Assembly (NCBI GenBank): GCA_027488265.1
Contig: JAIYCA010000018.1
Span: 1-7,955, forward strand
Origin: Planctomycetaceae bacterium
GTDB taxonomy: Bacteria > Planctomycetota > Phycisphaerae > Phycisphaerales > SM1A02
Reading direction: 5' to 3'
Length of the DNA: 7,955 nt
A model generated the notes under the pieces. The model saw only the letters and a list, made by a program, of their open reading frames with translations. It made no database searches and was not told where the DNA came from. A program made the translations under genes and the position numbers. The number at the start of each line of letters is the position of its first letter. The first letter of the stretch is position 1. Of this stretch, positions 4,830 through 7,955 are shown piece after piece.

Positions 4830-7349
4830 TCAGCCCTTGCGGCCGCGGCGACCCTTCTTGAAGCCTGGCTTGTGACCGAACTTGTCGCGGCCGGTCTTAC
4901 CCTTGCGGCCGTCGCGCGGGCGCGGTTCAAAGTGTCGGCCTTCGTCTTCGTTGATGCGGCGCGCGCCAGCGTCGCCGGAGCGCGCGAGTTCGCCTTCCAA
5001 CTCAATCGCCGCGCGGCCGAACTTCACGATTTCGAGCGACAACTGCCGGCCGCGAAGATCAATCGACGAAATGCGCACGCGAATGCGATCACCAAGTCCG
5101 ATCGAAGCACCGCTGCGTCCCGCAAGCAATCGACCACTCCGCTGATCGCGCGTCCAGCGATCGATGCGTCCATCGCCGCCCTTCATATCGCGGCTCGGAA
5201 TCGCGCCATCGACGAGATATCGATCGATCGAAACGAAGACAGTTCCGTTCGGCATGATGCCCGTCACGGTGCCATCGAATTCATCGCCGAGATGCTTCTC
5301 GTGCAGGAGTTGCAATACGAGGAACGTGCGCAGATCTTTCTCTGCGTTTTCCGCGGCAACTTCGCGATCGCTTGAGTGATGACCAACTTCAATCAAACGC
5401 GCTTCGTCGATCACGCGCGGATCTTCACCGAGTTGCCGCGCGAGCGCGCGCCGCTTTTTGCCGCCGACGGAATCGCGGCCGTTGTCGGTGATATCAAGGA
5501 ACGCGTGCGTCACGCGATGCACGGTGAGATCGGGGTAGCGACGAATTGGACTCGTGAAGTGCGCGTAATGCTCGCTTGCGAGTGCGTAGTGTCCGATCAG
5601 CGCAGGCGAGTACACCGCCTTCGACATGCAACGCAACACTGAGAAGTGAATCGCGCGCGACGCCGGCGAATTGCGCGTTGCATCGAGCAATGCCTGCAAG
5701 TCCTTGCGCGTCGGCTCATCCGGAAGTCGCCACTTCGCGAGGCGCGCAAACGTTCGGACTTCTTCGATATCGCCAAACGTCGGATCAGGGTGAATGCGGC
5801 GAAGAAGCGGCGTGTCGAGACCCGCGAACGTGCGTGCGACCGCTTCATTCGCCTCGACCATGAACATCTCGATCAGCGTATGCGTGAACGAATCGTCTTC
5901 AGGCACCGCGTCGATGACGTGGCCATCCTTGTCATAGACGAGTTCGACCACGGGAAGATCGAGATGGATCATTCCCGCCGCTTGACGACGGCGACGAATG
6001 GCTTTCGCGAGTGTGTCGGCAAGGGCGAGTGTTGCAAGGAGCTCGTCCGAATACTCAGGCGTCGTCTTCGCATGCTTGCGCGCCTCGTCGGGCTTCCCTT
6101 CGATGAGTCGCTGCGCCTCGATGTACGTGAGGCGCTTGCGAGAACGAATCACCGTGCGCGCGAGTCGCTGCCCGACGACCTTCGCATCGGAGTCGAGCAA
6201 GATGAACGCGCTCAGCGTGAAACGCGCAACGCCTTCCTGCAGCGAACAAACGCCGTTCGAAAGCGTTTCTGGCAGCATCGGAACGGTGTAGCGGGGGAGA
6301 TACACGCTTGTTCCGCGTGCGCTCGCTTCTTCATCGAGCGGCGAGTCCTGCGGCACGAAATGTGCGACGTCAGCGATGTGGACGCCGAGTTCGAAATTGC
6401 CCGTGATCGGATCTTGTTTGATCGAGATCGCGTCGTCGAAGTCTTTCGCGTCTGGCGGATCGATCGTGAAGATGAACTCATTTGTCAGGTCTTCGCGGTC
6501 ACCCCACGCGGAAACCGGCGCGGTCGATGTTGCGCTCTGGGTTGCGCCAGCTGCATTCGCCGCGCGCGCCTCAGCTTCACGCGTTGCGAGCGCGAACTGA
6601 GCCGCTGCGGCGCGTGCTTGTTCGAGCGCTTCAGGTGGAAACACTTCGCGAATGAGATACGTCGCGATTGTCGCTTGCGTTTCGACATCAGGGCGTCCCG
6701 CTTCGCCGAGCACTTCGACGATGACGCCTTCCGCGAGCGCGCCGCCTTCTGGCCACAAAATGATGTCGACAACGACCTTGTCGCCGGCCTTCGCGTTCTT
6801 CGCGCCAGGATCGCGTACGACGATCGGTTCACGAATTGCGCGGCCATCGGGCTCGACGATCCATTCGCGTCCTCGCTGCACGAGTTCGCCGGCGAAACGC
6901 GATTGGCCGCGCTCAAGGACTTCGATCACGCGGCCGAAGAGATCGTCGCGCGCGCCCGTCGGCGTCGAGCCGAAGCCGCGATTCCAACGATCACCTCGGC
7001 GCACGACACGCACGCGCACGCGGTCGCCGCTTACCGCGTCTTTCGTCTCGCCTTCGGGGATGAAAAGGTCACCCTCGCGGTAGTCGATTGCCGTCTTCAA
7101 AAACCCAATGCCGCGCGGCGTCAACTTGATGACGCCTTCGACCTCTTCCTGCATGCGCGGGAGTCGCAGTTTGTCGTCGTTTCCGATGTCGAGCAGGCCG
7201 GCCTCGGCGAGTTCGCGCACGGTGTCCGTGAACTCCGCTTCGTCCTCTTCAGCAACGCGCAACTGCCGCGCCACCTCGTTCATGTAGATCGGCAGGTAGT
7301 TCCTGTGTGCGAGATGGTCGAGAATGCGGCTCTTGAATCGAAGTGACAC
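4830..7349 (-). CDS. rnr: Ribonuclease R (RNB-family 3'-5' exoribonuclease)
   Basis: An 839-residue cytoplasmic exonuclease that degrades structured RNA processively from the 3' end. In order: a winged-helix-like N-terminus (about 1-66); cold-shock domain 1 (about 72-116, TPRGIGF); cold-shock domain 2 (about 138-246); the RNB catalytic domain from about 290 with the metal-binding motif TIDPPDAKDFDDA (295-307), keeping all the Asp expected for a two-metal centre, and HYAHFTSPIRRYPDL (594-608); an S1 domain (about 688-775); and a Lys/Arg/Gly-rich tail (about 794-839). Length fits RNase R (E. coli 813). An Ala/Thr-rich linker (about 247-283) separates CSD2 from RNB. The GTG at 7349 is chosen because the following SLRFKSRILDHL begins the winged helix; a GTG at 7400 would add 17 residues. 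Neither start has a good ribosome site. The zinc-ribbon gene lies just upstream, so co-transcription is likely. Confidence 0.96.
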   Translation of the reverse strand: MSLRFKSRILDHLAHRNYLPIYMNEVARQLRVAEEDEAEFTDTVRELAEAGLLDIGNDDKLRLPRMQEEVEGVIKLTPRGIGFLKTAIDYREGDLFIPEGETKDAVSGDRVRVRVVRRGDRWNRGFGSTPTGARDDLFGRVIEVLERGQSRFAGELVQRGREWIVEPDGRAIREPIVVRDPGAKNAKAGDKVVVDIILWPEGGALAEGVIVEVLGEAGRPDVETQATIATYLIREVFPPEALEQARAAAAQFALATREAEARAANAAGATQSATSTAPVSAWGDREDLTNEFIFTIDPPDAKDFDDAISIKQDPITGNFELGVHIADVAHFVPQDSPLDEEASARGTSVYLPRYTVPMLPETLSNGVCSLQEGVARFTLSAFILLDSDAKVVGQRLARTVIRSRKRLTYIEAQRLIEGKPDEARKHAKTTPEYSDELLATLALADTLAKAIRRRRQAAGMIHLDLPVVELVYDKDGHVIDAVPEDDSFTHTLIEMFMVEANEAVARTFAGLDTPLLRRIHPDPTFGDIEEVRTFARLAKWRLPDEPTRKDLQALLDATRNSPASRAIHFSVLRCMSKAVYSPALIGHYALASEHYAHFTSPIRRYPDLTVHRVTHAFLDITDNGRDSVGGKKRRALARQLGEDPRVIDEARLIEVGHHSSDREVAAENAEKDLRTFLVLQLLHEKHLGDEFDGTVTGIMPNGTVFVSIDRYLVDGAIPSRDMKGGDGRIDRWTRDQRSGRLLAGRSGASIGLGDRIRVRISSIDLRGRQLSLEIVKFGRAAIELEGELARSGDAGARRINEDEGRHFEPRPRDGRKGKTGRDKFGHKPGFKKGRRGRKG

Positions 7350-7415
7350 GGCGGCAGTGTACGCGGGCGGCGCAGGTTTTCTGCGGCGCGCAGCATGCAC
7401 GCCCTGCGAAGTTGA

Positions 7416-7955
7416 TCACTTTCGCGAGGACTTCTTCGCAGGTTTCGCGGCACGCGCGGGCGCACTTCCCTTGGCGGGCGTCGCACTCTTTCCACCTGCG
7501 GCATCCGAAGACTTCTTCACAACGTTGCCGATACCGCGGCCGATACGCGAGTGATGCGTGGCGCGATCTTCAATACGTTTCTTTTCTGCAGCGGCTGCAG
7601 ACGCGTCACTTGCGGCGCTCGACTTCGTCTCGTTCGACCCACTCGAATCGCCGCGACTCTCGCCAGTACCGCCATCGCTCGTCGCGCCAGGCTTTGCGCC
7701 ACTTTTCGATTCAGACTTCGTATTTGGTGACGCGTCGTCGCGTTTGTCGTTCCCCGCGCTCGCTGCTTCCTTCGCAGGCTCGCGTGCTTTCTTCTCCGCG
7801 TCTTCTCCCGACTTGTAACTCTCGCTTCGGTAGTCGGTCTCGTAGAAACCGCCGCCTTTGAAAATCACAGCGCCGCCGAGGCCAATCTTGCGTTCGACCT
7901 TCTTCTTGCGGCACTTTGGGCAAACGGCAATCGGATCAGCCTTGATCGACTGAAA
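7416..7955 (-). CDS. FmdB-type zinc-ribbon protein with long low-complexity tail (partial, N-terminus outside window)
   Basis: The frame runs off the right edge; 179 residues are visible to the TGA at 7416-7418. The visible N-terminal part reads FQSIKADPIAVCPKC, then a basic stretch, IGLGGAVIFKGGGFYETDYR and SESYK. This matches the second half of the FmdB/CxxC regulatory-protein zinc ribbon: the CPKC knuckle, then the (I/V)FKGxGFYxTDYR signature. The first CxxC, expected about 20 residues earlier, is outside. From about residue 48 to the end the protein is a Lys/Ser/Ala/Glu-rich low-complexity tail (AEKKAREPAKEAASAG through AKPAKKSSRK), probably disordered; tails of this kind occur in other planctomycete members. 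The family name comes from a formamidase regulator; molecular function is not established. RNase R follows 15-66 bases downstream, depending on its start, on the same strand. Confidence 0.9.
   Translation of the reverse strand, partial: FQSIKADPIAVCPKCRKKKVERKIGLGGAVIFKGGGFYETDYRSESYKSGEDAEKKAREPAKEAASAGNDKRDDASPNTKSESKSGAKPGATSDGGTGESRGDSSGSNETKSSAASDASAAAAEKKRIEDRATHHSRIGRGIGNVVKKSSDAAGGKSATPAKGSAPARAAKPAKKSSRK

Noticed and set aside
5646..7346. 566-codon open frame on the + strand opposite RNase R
   Set aside because: It is Arg/Ala/Asp-rich, with no recognisable domain or ribosome site, and lies wholly antisense to a gene with a complete set of RNase R domains. GC-rich codon bias keeps such frames open.
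7350..7400. RNase R start at GTG 7400
   Set aside because: The extra 17 residues are Arg/Pro/Ala-rich and precede the point where the winged helix begins. It cannot be excluded, since neither start has a clear Shine-Dalgarno.
1..7955. CRISPR arrays, insertion sequences, tRNA or rRNA genes
   Set aside because: I saw no regularly spaced direct repeats, no transposase-like protein and no tRNA or rRNA signature anywhere in the window.

Overview
The window looks like a piece of a planctomycete chromosome, most likely from a Phycisphaerae-type lineage. Three things point there. A PSD1-type protein (C-terminal DUF1553) is followed by a Tat-dependent DUF1501 protein in an overlapping gene pair, an arrangement greatly expanded in Planctomycetes. 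A secreted protein ends in a dockerin-type double EF-hand closing on the sequence LLLANWR, a C-terminal style common in Phycisphaerae. The DNA is GC-rich and arginine is mostly encoded by CGC. The taxonomic call is an inference from gene content, not from a marker gene.

Layout. Bases 1-1627 (+) hold the C-terminal part of the PSD1/DUF1553 protein, cut by the left edge. Bases 1624-3132 (+) hold the DUF1501 protein, whose start overlaps the previous stop by four bases (ATGA). Bases 3133-3408 are a gene-free leader rich in inverted repeats. Bases 3409-4554 (+) encode a secreted protein that I read as four tandem PepSY-like modules plus a C-terminal dockerin-like domain. Bases 4555-4829 are a convergent intergenic region with a structured segment, a good intrinsic terminator for the + strand and a nested inverted repeat. 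Bases 4830-7349 (-) encode a complete ribonuclease R. Bases 7416-7955 (-) encode an FmdB-type zinc-ribbon protein with a long low-complexity tail; its first ~20 residues lie beyond the right edge.

How the genes work together. The PSD1-DUF1501 pair is probably translated as a unit, and both members are family types expected outside the cytoplasm. The PepSY/dockerin protein has its own Shine-Dalgarno and a long leader, so it is probably a separate transcription unit that is also exported. The minus-strand pair (zinc ribbon then RNase R, a gap of at most 66 bases) is likely co-transcribed and cytoplasmic. I see no mobile element, CRISPR array, tRNA or rRNA. I found no defence system or clearly new multi-gene system. 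The most unusual items are the PepSY/dockerin protein and its structured leader.
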